Assembly (NCBI GenBank): GCA_003648575.1
Contig: QMPN01000092.1
Coordinates: 1 to 10,569 of the forward strand
Source of the DNA: Bacteroidota bacterium
GTDB lineage: Bacteria; Bacteroidota; Bacteroidia; Bacteroidales; B18-G4
Length of the DNA: 10,569 nucleotides
Direction of reading: 5' to 3'
Of the stretch, positions 1 through 5,858 are shown in pieces (the stretch's first letter is position 1; each line of letters opens with the position of its first letter). Made by a program: the position numbers and the translations under genes. Below the pieces are notes generated by a model, which was given only the letters and a program-made list of their open reading frames with translations, did no database searches and was not told where the DNA came from.

Positions 1-1184
1 CTGATTGGGATATGCCTTTCGCGTCTGTTTTTCAGGAGATCCAGGTGCTCGACACAGAGCCTTTCGAAGCATTTCTTTGCGATGCTCCCAGGTGGCGATG
101 CATTCATCAACCCAATACCGGTGTAAAGCTTGAAGCACTGAATGACAGGTTGATGTTCAGGTTGCAGTACAGGAACTTCGGGGATTATCATACCATGGTA
201 CTCAACCATACGGTTAATGCAGATGGGAACGGAAAAGCAGGAATCCGTTGGTATGAGCTTCGCGATTCCCTTGACGGCAATGGATGGCAGATCTATCAGC
301 AAGGAACATATTCACCGGATGAATATCATCGCTGGATGGCCAGCATAGCCATGAATGGAAATGGAACAATTGCCATGGGATATACCGTGTCCGGTGAGCA
401 TACCGTCTTCCCTTCAATGCGTTACACAGGACGCCATAAAGATGCCCCCCTGGGAGAGATGGATTATCTGGAAATAGAGGTGATCCCGGGTACCAATCCT
501 CAGACTGCTTTGAATCGTTGGGGTGACTATTCCATGACCTCTGTCGATCCGGTCGATGACAGCACCTTCTGGCATACCAGTGAGTATTCTACAGGTGGTT
601 GGGTTACCCGTATCGTTTCATTCGATTTTGGACCCTTTAGTGCACCTACTGCCGATGTCGGCCCTGATACCTCAGTGTTGGTCAACAAAATGTTTCACCG
701 TACAGCAACAGCAACACACTTTAACAGGGTATTCTGGGAAACTGATGGCGACGGCATCATCGTTGGCGATGATGAGCTTGAGGTTTCATACCTGCGTGGT
801 GAACAGGACATCCTGAATGGTTCCTTGAACCTTTGGATGACTGCCTATGGTTATCTGGAGGAAATGACAGCAGTTGATAGCCTCGTGCTGACCATCGAGC
901 AATTGCCCATCGGTATTGCCGAGCCGGGAAAAGAACCGGAAGTGAGCGTATATCCCAACCCCACCAATGATAAGTTTAACCTGAATATCAGTGGTATGGA
1001 TGAGGCTCCCATGGACCTGCTCATCACTAACAGCCAGGGCCAGCAGATCTTTAACTATCATATTGATAGCTTTAACGGAGAATACAGCAATGTGATTGAT
1101 ATGAGTTATTTCACATCCGGAATTTATTTCCTGAAGATCAGCAGCAGCAACTTCAATAAAACAGTGAAGCTCCTCAAAAACTAG
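1..1184 (+). CDS. Secreted T9SS cargo protein, 3' part (5' end outside window)
   Basis: The frame is open from the first complete codon (position 3) with no initiation signal near the first ATG at 12, so this is the C-terminal part of a longer protein. Counting from that ATG, residues about 40-205 form a region rich in aromatics and Gly with the phrase NRWGDYSMTSVDPVDDSTFW (168-187), a pattern I recall from large secreted Bacteroidota proteins. Residues about 212-298 look like a PKD/Ig-like beta domain (ADVGPDTSV opening, SLVLTI closing). A Por/T9SS type A sorting domain follows (VYPNP at 313-317, GIYFLKI at 370-376, ending TVKLLKN). That domain normally directs outer-membrane passage through the type IX system and is then cleaved. 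The catalytic or binding role, if any, would lie in the missing N-terminal part, so I give no function. Secretion by T9SS is confident; all else is inference. Confidence 0.85.
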   Translation, partial: DWDMPFASVFQEIQVLDTEPFEAFLCDAPRWRCIHQPNTGVKLEALNDRLMFRLQYRNFGDYHTMVLNHTVNADGNGKAGIRWYELRDSLDGNGWQIYQQGTYSPDEYHRWMASIAMNGNGTIAMGYTVSGEHTVFPSMRYTGRHKDAPLGEMDYLEIEVIPGTNPQTALNRWGDYSMTSVDPVDDSTFWHTSEYSTGGWVTRIVSFDFGPFSAPTADVGPDTSVLVNKMFHRTATATHFNRVFWETDGDGIIVGDDELEVSYLRGEQDILNGSLNLWMTAYGYLEEMTAVDSLVLTIEQLPIGIAEPGKEPEVSVYPNPTNDKFNLNISGMDEAPMDLLITNSQGQQIFNYHIDSFNGEYSNVIDMSYFTSGIYFLKISSSNFNKTVKLLKN

Positions 1185-1190
1185 GGAAGT

Positions 1191-1303
1191 CTGATACCAG
1201 AACTCTGATACCAGAACTCTGATACCAGAAGTTTGAAGTGAAGTCAGAAATAATTCATAGTTTACTTCTGACTTCTGGTATCAAACTTCTGACTTCTCTT
1301 TCT
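1191..1303. repeat. Structured intergenic repeat, full copy 1, with three tandem 14-mers
   Basis: It begins 7 nt after the stop of the upstream secreted protein gene. Three tandem 14-bp units (CTGATACCAGAACT twice, then CTGATACCAGAAGT) fill 1191-1232. Together with 1233-1296 they make an inverted repeat. TGATACCAGAAG (1220-1231) is the exact reverse complement of 1272-1283. In a mutually exclusive fold, 1226-1236 pairs with 1281-1291 and 1240-1249 with 1266-1275. The same element recurs at 4530-4617, with a partial copy at 4209-4240. It lies between two convergent genes, so a role as bidirectional transcription terminator is plausible, though only a weak T-rich tract (CTCTTTCT) follows on the plus strand. 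No coding capacity is evident. Confidence 0.85.
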
Positions 1304-1305
1304 GA

Positions 1306-2754
1306 TCATCTTTTAAGCCATTTCCCACTCTCAAACAAGCCCTCTTCATTGTATATTCGGTATACATATGTTCCGGATTTGAACGCAACAGTATTCACCT
1401 CTCCCCATTTGCCAATTATCTGCTCGGACAGAACAATTTTACCACTGATATCATATAGCTCAAAATTACTTTTCTTGTAGTGTGCTGCTATACGCACTTT
1501 CAGGTGGTTTGTACCGGGGTTGGGAAATACCAGGGCTTCCCGCATCTCTATTGCCGGCTCTTCGGGGGTACTGACCAGCAGCCCTTCGCTGTTTAGTTTT
1601 AACACATGAATATCGAGTTCTTCTTCAGTTACATTTTGATAATCATATCGGGTTCCGGCGATAATACAACCACCATCTTTGGCTGCAATAATTTTTTGCA
1701 TCTTATAGTAGGCATCACCACCATAAAAACGTTCCCAGCGTATATTGAGGTTGCTGTCGGTTTGCAATACATAATACCACGATGGCCAGGTTCCAAAAAA
1801 GATACCATAACATTTAGTACCCCCAATAAAAATAGAATCTTTATGGTTAAAATCTAATGCACCTGAAGCTGGAATGTCCAAGCAACTCGTACCCCAGGAT
1901 TTGAATAAGCTGTTTGTGCTATCAATCGGATGTTTTTGTTTATATAGCCCTATGTCGTGATCACTTCCCCCATTCCATTCGCCTGTCAAATAGAAAGATG
2001 TGTCTGTATCCCATTTGATTCCATAAGGAGAGTTAATATTATTTGGCCTGGCATTTTCATGAACAATTAGATCAAAGTGTTCATTGATAGAGTAATAATC
2101 AGACATAATTTCATCAGCCATCCAATATGTGGTATCTGACAATTGCTTAATTGCACCGCAAACTCTACCTTCATCGCTATAATATCTTGCTTGTATGCTG
2201 TCAAAATTATTACTCAAAACATAAAAGAAAATTTGAAAGTTCAATGTTTTAATAGTTCCTCCCACAAGTAGATTATTATTTGCTCCTCTTTCAGTTATCG
2301 AAAACCAGTATTCATAGTTCGTTGGCAAGGAGAAACTATTTCTATCCAATATATCAAGCTGACTACTGATTTTCTTAATTTCAATTATACTGTTTTTGTA
2401 ACCGATAAACTCTCGAGTTGTATCGCTCGTGTATCCACTAGTAACAATCGAATTGTTAGAATCAGACAGCAACCGATTAATTACATTCCGTCGATTTGGA
2501 CTAATAAGTATGATGCTATCTTTGAAATTTCCTTTGTTATCAATCTTGACGATGAGTCCCTCAGTTTTTCCCATGAACTCATTAGGTTTCGATACAAATC
2601 CACAGAATATGATATCTCCTGATTCTGATTCAAATACATCATACACAACTTCATTCATAGGAGTAGACAGAAGATATTCGAAAGTTGCATCTTGACAGTT
2701 TGCAGCAATTGAGCAAAGGAAAACTATCGGCACGAACAACAATAACTTACACAT
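1306..2754 (-). CDS. Secreted T9SS type A cargo protein with propeller-like repeats
   Basis: This gene encodes 482 residues. The start is an ATG (2754-2752) after an AT-rich leader without a Shine-Dalgarno site. Residues 1-20 form a Sec signal peptide (hydrophobic core LLLFVPIVFLCSIAA). The mature part contains degenerate repeats of roughly 50-60 residues of the kind 'acidic-x-G-D/G-hydrophobic-x-x-G', for example SESGDIIFCG (43-52), SNNSIVTSG (99-107), GANNNLLVGG (157-166) and AKDGGCIIAG (358-367, followed by DIHVLKLNSEG). Such repeats suggest a beta-propeller-like fold. The C-terminus is a T9SS sorting domain (VFPNPG 409-414, SGTYVYRIYNEEG, GKWLKR). The protein is probably exported and processed at the cell surface. 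It lies downstream of a lipoprotein gene on the same strand, 69 nt apart. Base composition is markedly AT-rich. No enzymatic motif is recognised; the ligand is unknown. Confidence 0.88.
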   Translation of the reverse strand: MCKLLLFVPIVFLCSIAANCQDATFEYLLSTPMNEVVYDVFESESGDIIFCGFVSKPNEFMGKTEGLIVKIDNKGNFKDSIILISPNRRNVINRLLSDSNNSIVTSGYTSDTTREFIGYKNSIIEIKKISSQLDILDRNSFSLPTNYEYWFSITERGANNNLLVGGTIKTLNFQIFFYVLSNNFDSIQARYYSDEGRVCGAIKQLSDTTYWMADEIMSDYYSINEHFDLIVHENARPNNINSPYGIKWDTDTSFYLTGEWNGGSDHDIGLYKQKHPIDSTNSLFKSWGTSCLDIPASGALDFNHKDSIFIGGTKCYGIFFGTWPSWYYVLQTDSNLNIRWERFYGGDAYYKMQKIIAAKDGGCIIAGTRYDYQNVTEEELDIHVLKLNSEGLLVSTPEEPAIEMREALVFPNPGTNHLKVRIAAHYKKSNFELYDISGKIVLSEQIIGKWGEVNTVAFKSGTYVYRIYNEEGLFESGKWLKR

Positions 2755-2768
2755 AATATTTTATTTTT

Positions 2769-2806
2769 TCAAGAACCGGGCTAAAGATCCTTAGCCCGGT
2801 TCTTGA
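2769..2806 (-). terminator. Strong 16-bp perfect stem-loop between two co-directional genes
   Basis: Positions 2769-2784 (TCAAGAACCGGGCTAA) are the exact reverse complement of 2791-2806, with a 6-nt loop (2785-2790). On the minus strand the hairpin starts 17 nt after the lipoprotein stop codon and ends 14 nt before the ATG of the next gene. The bases after it on that strand are A-rich (GAAAAAATAAAA), not a U-run, so it is not a textbook intrinsic terminator in either direction. It may mark the 3' end of the lipoprotein mRNA, protect it, or reduce read-through into the T9SS cargo gene. The structure itself is certain; the role is inferred. Confidence 0.5.
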
Positions 2807-2823
2807 TTTCTGAGATAAGAAAA

Positions 2824-3798
2824 TTAATCTGGTGAGTTTTGATAAGGAATCCCGTAAGTTACTTCATAAGTGTGAGCAAGTACTTGGGATCCAAAAAGAT
2901 CATCGGTTATTTTGATGCCAACAAAACTTTTACCGCTTGGCCGTAGGCCAGTCGGTGGCGATCCATACGTGTATATGATATCGTCTGCTTCAAGTAAGAA
3001 ATATTCCAAATCTTCATTATATAGGCAACTGTCAAGAGTATATGTTGGGTCCAGATAAATCCTAAAATTTCCACTTCCATCAGGAAATTGACTGGGATAG
3101 GCGGTTTTTGTTTCTAAATTCGTATAGCCACCTGAGCCCCCAACCCAAGTATTGGATCCGTAATTCAGTCTCCATTCGACTTCATTTGATCCATCGGATA
3201 CTCCTTGCATGCTGCCATCACACTTACCTTGCAGAGTTCCACTTAATGTCCCCCAGACCCAGTTATCATCGGGGCTGAAGGGATAATATCCCATTACCAG
3301 GTTAAACCCAAAGCCGTTTATTGCTGTAATGTACGCTGTATTGCTTACAATTGAGTCAAGTACAACATCACAAAAGCGCATAAAGGCTTCTTCCGTATCG
3401 ATAGATTCAAGCTGGTTCTGAATGTCCGTTTCCATCTGGCTGTTCAGGGTTTGCACATCGCTTACATAAGCCATGCTTGAAGCATTTACATTGAGCGTGT
3501 AACTTGCTTTGTAAACAATAAAGTCCCTGGTAGATGTATCGGGAATTGCATAGTTGTAATTTTGCAATGCTTCGGAGTTCCATACAACAGAATCAATATG
3601 GATCTTATCGCCGGTTTTTAGTGTGCTGTTCATTTTCTGCTCAAATTGCTTAATGAGACTCAACACTTTTTGGCTGTGGTTTGATAATTCAATCTTTTTG
3701 TCCTGGCCTGCTGTTACAGCTTCATCTTTCTTACATGAAGTAAAGGCAAAGCTGATCATCAGCATAATAACGGCCATTGTTTTCATTTTGTTTTTCAT
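2824..3798 (-). CDS. Uncharacterised Bacteroidota lipoprotein
   Basis: The gene encodes 324 residues from the ATG at 3798-3796. An in-frame TTG at 3822 would add eight charged residues ahead of a normal signal peptide, so I prefer the ATG. The N-terminus is a lipoprotein signal: basic MKNKMKTM, hydrophobic core AVIMLMISFAF, then TSC with the lipobox Cys at residue 22. The next residues are KKDE, resembling the lysine/acidic tract that sends some Bacteroidota lipoproteins to the cell surface. After a helical segment (about 30-60) comes HIDSVVWNSEALQNYNYA, a phrase I associate with a group of uncharacterised Bacteroidota lipoproteins. A Gly/Trp/Tyr-rich, probably beta-rich middle follows (DDNWVWGTLSGTLQGK, then YGSNTWVGGSGGY). 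No catalytic motif is recognised. It is transcribed ahead of a T9SS cargo gene, so the pair may act together at the cell surface; this is inference. Confidence 0.85.
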   Translation of the reverse strand: MKNKMKTMAVIMLMISFAFTSCKKDEAVTAGQDKKIELSNHSQKVLSLIKQFEQKMNSTLKTGDKIHIDSVVWNSEALQNYNYAIPDTSTRDFIVYKASYTLNVNASSMAYVSDVQTLNSQMETDIQNQLESIDTEEAFMRFCDVVLDSIVSNTAYITAINGFGFNLVMGYYPFSPDDNWVWGTLSGTLQGKCDGSMQGVSDGSNEVEWRLNYGSNTWVGGSGGYTNLETKTAYPSQFPDGSGNFRIYLDPTYTLDSCLYNEDLEYFLLEADDIIYTYGSPPTGLRPSGKSFVGIKITDDLFGSQVLAHTYEVTYGIPYQNSPD

Positions 3799-4208
3799 TT
3801 TTTCAAATTTTAAGTTAAACAATCATGAATTGGTTTAGCCGGCTACGCTAAAAAATAGCATATATTTGCCTCTGCCTCCTTTCTTTGTTAATTGTTTTCA
3901 TCTAGCGGTGTAAATATTTAATTTTCAATTAAAGGGGGTTTTTTTAATCCCTGCCTTCAAGACTGAAACCAATATTTCCCCTGGACAATTAATCATTCCC
4001 GGGTATAAAAGCGTACGAGTTTGTTTTGAGTGGTTTTTAGTGATCGTCGTATTACGGACAACTACATATTAATACGGAATATGTGTAAAAGGTAACCCTG
4101 TTTGATCGTTTTTTTTTTTTAACTGAAAAATGCCAGATAAACAAGGTGTTAAGTGTTCAAATTAGATTTATTCTAATTAATATTTTGGTACCTTGATCAG
4201 AGAAAAAA

Positions 4209-4240
4209 GATACCAGAAGTCAGAGGTCTGATACCAGAAA
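4209..4240. repeat. Partial copy of the GATACCAGAAGT intergenic repeat
   Basis: GATACCAGAAGTCAGA (4209-4224) followed by TCTGATACCAGAAA (4227-4240) matches, with few changes, the left side of the full copy at 4530-4561 (TACCAGAAGTCAGA, then TCTGATACCAGAAG). The right arm of the inverted repeat is absent here. A short 6-bp hairpin ACCAGA/TCTGGT with a 4-nt loop covers its end. It appears to be a truncated or degenerate member of the family. Confidence 0.75.
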
Positions 4241-4335
4241 TGTCTGGTTAAAATTCATGAGTGTTGTGAAAACATCTACTGTTGTGGAGTTACAAAGAAC
4301 ATGATCTAATTGCGGCTTAGTAAAACTGCAGTTGA

Positions 4336-4491
4336 GGGGATGTCTCGCTAGCGCTCGACATGACAGCAAATTTGTTGAGAATATAGAAGGGCGCGGCGCA
4401 AGATCGTTGATTTCGTTGGAGCGCCGCGCCCTTTATTTTTAAACATAATGCATGTCTTTTCGACCGGAATGAAATGAAGGGAGAAATCCCC
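4336..4491. repeat. Nested palindromic element of about 155 bp
   Basis: The outer arms are 4336-4365 and 4453-4491. The reverse complement of the first (TGTCATGTCGAGCG...GAGACATCCCC) aligns with the second (TGTCTTTTCGACCG...GAGAAATCCCC) with mismatches and a gap of about 9 nt in the middle. Their shared centre, near 4410-4413, coincides with the centre of the inner perfect 13-bp stem at 4387-4433. Units of the type 'TGTCATTTCGA...GAGAAATC' are, as I recall, common intergenic repeats in Bacteroidota genomes. No open reading frame is supported inside it. It could be a remnant of a small non-autonomous mobile element or a structured RNA. Confidence 0.6.
4387..4440 (+). terminator. Perfect 13-bp GC-rich hairpin followed by a T-rich tract
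   Basis: AAGGGCGCGGCGC (4387-4399) is the exact reverse complement of 4421-4433, with a 21-nt loop. The plus strand continues TATTTTT, which gives the usual shape of an intrinsic terminator reading left to right, although the loop is long. No plus-strand gene precedes it, so it could end an unrecognised transcript from the island, insulate rnf from upstream read-through, or simply be the core of the surrounding palindrome. Confidence 0.45.
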
Positions 4492-4529
4492 TTGTTATCC
4501 TTAGCTAAACAATTTCCCTGGACACTACT

Positions 4530-4617
4530 GTACCAGAAGTCAGAACTCTGATACCAGAAGTTTGAAGTGAACTCAGAATTATTTCTGACTTCTGGTATCA
4601 AACTTCTGACTTCTTTT
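4530..4617. repeat. Structured intergenic repeat, full copy 2
   Basis: The stretch 4548-4612 matches 1219-1298 closely: the same CTGATACCAGAAGTTTGAAG start and the same TTCTGACTTCTGGTATCAAA right arm, with a shorter loop than copy 1. TGATACCAGAAG (4549-4560) pairs perfectly with 4589-4600. The alternative pairing of 4556-4565 with 4598-4607, plus 4569-4578 with 4583-4592 (one mismatch), also holds. A T-rich tract (TTCTTTTT) follows on the plus strand, so it may act as a terminator upstream of rnf. Both full copies have the same orientation. Confidence 0.85.
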
Positions 4618-4778
4618 TCCAAATCCTTCTAAATAACTTCCTGATAATCAATTTAGAGAAGTTCTAAACAAATTTCCAAATACCTGATTGATAAGGCTTT
4701 CGGAGTGTGAGCGTTTGCATCATCCTTCGGAAGTCTTTTTAATTATCAGTATTACAGCGAGTTACGCTTGTTTAGATT

Positions 4779-4822
4779 TTGCTCTAAATCACTTTTCAGT
4801 TGCTCTAATGTTTATATTTTTG
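4779..4822 (+). promoter_or_regulatory. Probable rnf operon promoter with paired 9-bp direct repeats
   Basis: TATTTTTG (4815-4822) fits the Bacteroidota -7 consensus TAnnTTTG. A T-rich TTTT (4793-4796) lies 18 nt upstream as a weak -33 element. Transcription would start near 4829, giving a leader of about 50 nt before the rnfB start at 4880. Two exact copies of TTGCTCTAA start at 4779 and 4800, 21 bp apart, just upstream of and within the promoter; they could bind a regulator. Related TTCTAAA motifs occur at 4628 and 4662. The promoter is inferred from sequence only. Confidence 0.45.
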
Positions 4823-4879
4823 CCCTTTGTGAATTACTAAACAATTGGCTTGTATCAAGCCTTTAAAAAGGAGCAAAAC

Positions 4880-5833
4880 GTGAACGATGTAATGATCTAT
4901 TCGGTAATTTCAATTGGATCCATTGGAATTGCTGCAGCCGTGATCCTTTATTTTGTTGCCCAGCGATTCAAGGTCATCGAAGACCCCAAGATCGATGAGG
5001 TGGAAGAAGCCCTCCCTGCTGCTAACTGCGGCGGATGTGGCTATCCGGGTTGCCGTGGCTTTGCCGAGGCTACCGTGAAATCTGCCAATGAGCATAAACA
5101 TATTGAAGGCCTGAACTGTCCTGTAGGTGGTAATGATGTAATGTCGCAGGTAGCGGCTATCCTTGGCCTTGAAGTGGAAGAGACAAAACCCATGATTGCA
5201 GTGGTGCGATGCAATGGTTCAAAAGCTAATTCTCCCCAGAAAGTACAGTACGACGGTCCTGCAACTTGTGCATTTGCACACAACCTGTATTCAGGTGAAG
5301 GCGGATGCCCTCATGGATGTCTTGGCCTGGGTGATTGTGTGGCTGCGTGCAAGTTTGATGCCATCCATATGGATCCCGAAACAGGACTTCCGGTGGTGAA
5401 TGACCTTTGTGTTGCCTGTGGTGCATGTGTGAAAGCCTGTCCCAGGGATATCATCGAACTTCGTTTCAAGGGGCCCAAAGGCAAAAGGATATTTGTCAGT
5501 TGTATAAACCAGGAACGCGGTGGACCTGCAAAGAAAAATTGTGCCGTGGCATGTATCGGTTGTGGCAAATGTGAGAAGGAATGTAAATTCGATGCCATCA
5601 CCATAGTGAATAACCTGGCTTATATCGACTTTGAAAAATGCAAACTCTGTAGGAAATGTGTACCGGTTTGTCCAACAAATGCCATCCATGAGCTGCACTT
5701 TCCTCCAAAGAAAGAAAAAGTTGTGAAGCCGGAAGCTAAAGTTGAGAAAGAGGAAAAGCCGGTAGTAGCTGAAAAGCCGGAATCAGAAGGCAAAGCTGCT
5801 GATGATACAAAACCGGGTAAACAGGAAGCATAG
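4880..5833 (+). CDS. rnfB: RnfB, ferredoxin-accepting iron-sulfur subunit of the Rnf complex
   Basis: RnfB takes electrons from reduced ferredoxin and passes them into the membrane-bound ferredoxin:NAD+ oxidoreductase. I choose GTG at 4880: AAGGAG (4868-4873) is 6 nt upstream, whereas the in-frame TTG at 4850 and ATG at 4892 are badly placed for it. This gives 317 residues. Residues 6-27 form a membrane anchor. The N-terminal cluster domain has C50-x2-C53-x4-C58-x21-C80. Ferredoxin-type motifs follow at C143/147/153/157, C177/180/183/187, C225/228/231/235 and C254/257/260/264, plus C111, C130, C208 and C221. The 24 cysteines would suffice for six [4Fe-4S] clusters, as in the long RnfB of anaerobes and unlike the shorter proteobacterial form. 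The last 40 residues are a Lys/Glu/Pro-rich tail of low complexity. It is the first gene of the rnf operon; rnfC starts 25 nt after its stop. Confidence 0.96.
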   Translation: MNDVMIYSVISIGSIGIAAAVILYFVAQRFKVIEDPKIDEVEEALPAANCGGCGYPGCRGFAEATVKSANEHKHIEGLNCPVGGNDVMSQVAAILGLEVEETKPMIAVVRCNGSKANSPQKVQYDGPATCAFAHNLYSGEGGCPHGCLGLGDCVAACKFDAIHMDPETGLPVVNDLCVACGACVKACPRDIIELRFKGPKGKRIFVSCINQERGGPAKKNCAVACIGCGKCEKECKFDAITIVNNLAYIDFEKCKLCRKCVPVCPTNAIHELHFPPKKEKVVKPEAKVEKEEKPVVAEKPESEGKAADDTKPGKQEA

Positions 5834-5858
5834 TATTTAATCTATATCGCAATACAGA

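Larger units (their letters stand above)
3839..4849. other. Non-coding, repeat-rich intergenic island between the lipoprotein gene and rnf
   Basis: About 1 kb without a credible gene on either strand. It is AT-rich and holds a 10-bp palindrome TAGCCGGCTA (3836-3845), a 7-bp hairpin ACATATT/AATATGT (4064-4084), a run of 12 T (4109-4120), and a small nested inverted repeat (4142-4147 with 4190-4195, and 4161-4167 with 4172-4178). It also holds a partial repeat copy (4209-4240), a nested palindrome around a GC-rich stem (4336-4491), a full repeat copy (4530-4617) and the rnf promoter region. A 101-codon minus-strand open frame at 4317-4622 runs through these repeats and is not credible as a protein. 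Confidence 0.7.

Noticed and set aside
1191..1303. Possible CRISPR array
   Set aside because: The 14-bp units are directly adjacent with no spacers, and no cas genes are present.
3799..3822. TTG start giving a longer lipoprotein
   Set aside because: It puts extra residues before a complete lipoprotein signal peptide that begins naturally at the ATG at 3798.
3840..3890. Minus-strand leader peptide of 8 codons (ATG near 3863) after an AAAGGAGG-like sequence
   Set aside because: It is very short, with wide spacing and no attenuator-like arrangement; it is likely chance.
4330..4500. Insertion sequence remnant
   Set aside because: There is no transposase fragment and no clear target-site duplication; only the palindromic arms support mobility, so I list it as a repeat.
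4317..4622. 101-codon minus-strand open frame in the intergenic island
   Set aside because: It runs through the nested palindrome and the intergenic repeat, has no recognisable domain, and its sequence is explained by the repeats.
4850..4879. TTG start giving a longer RnfB
   Set aside because: The added residues overlap the Shine-Dalgarno sequence AAGGAG that fits GTG at 4880, and they add a charged stretch ahead of the membrane anchor.
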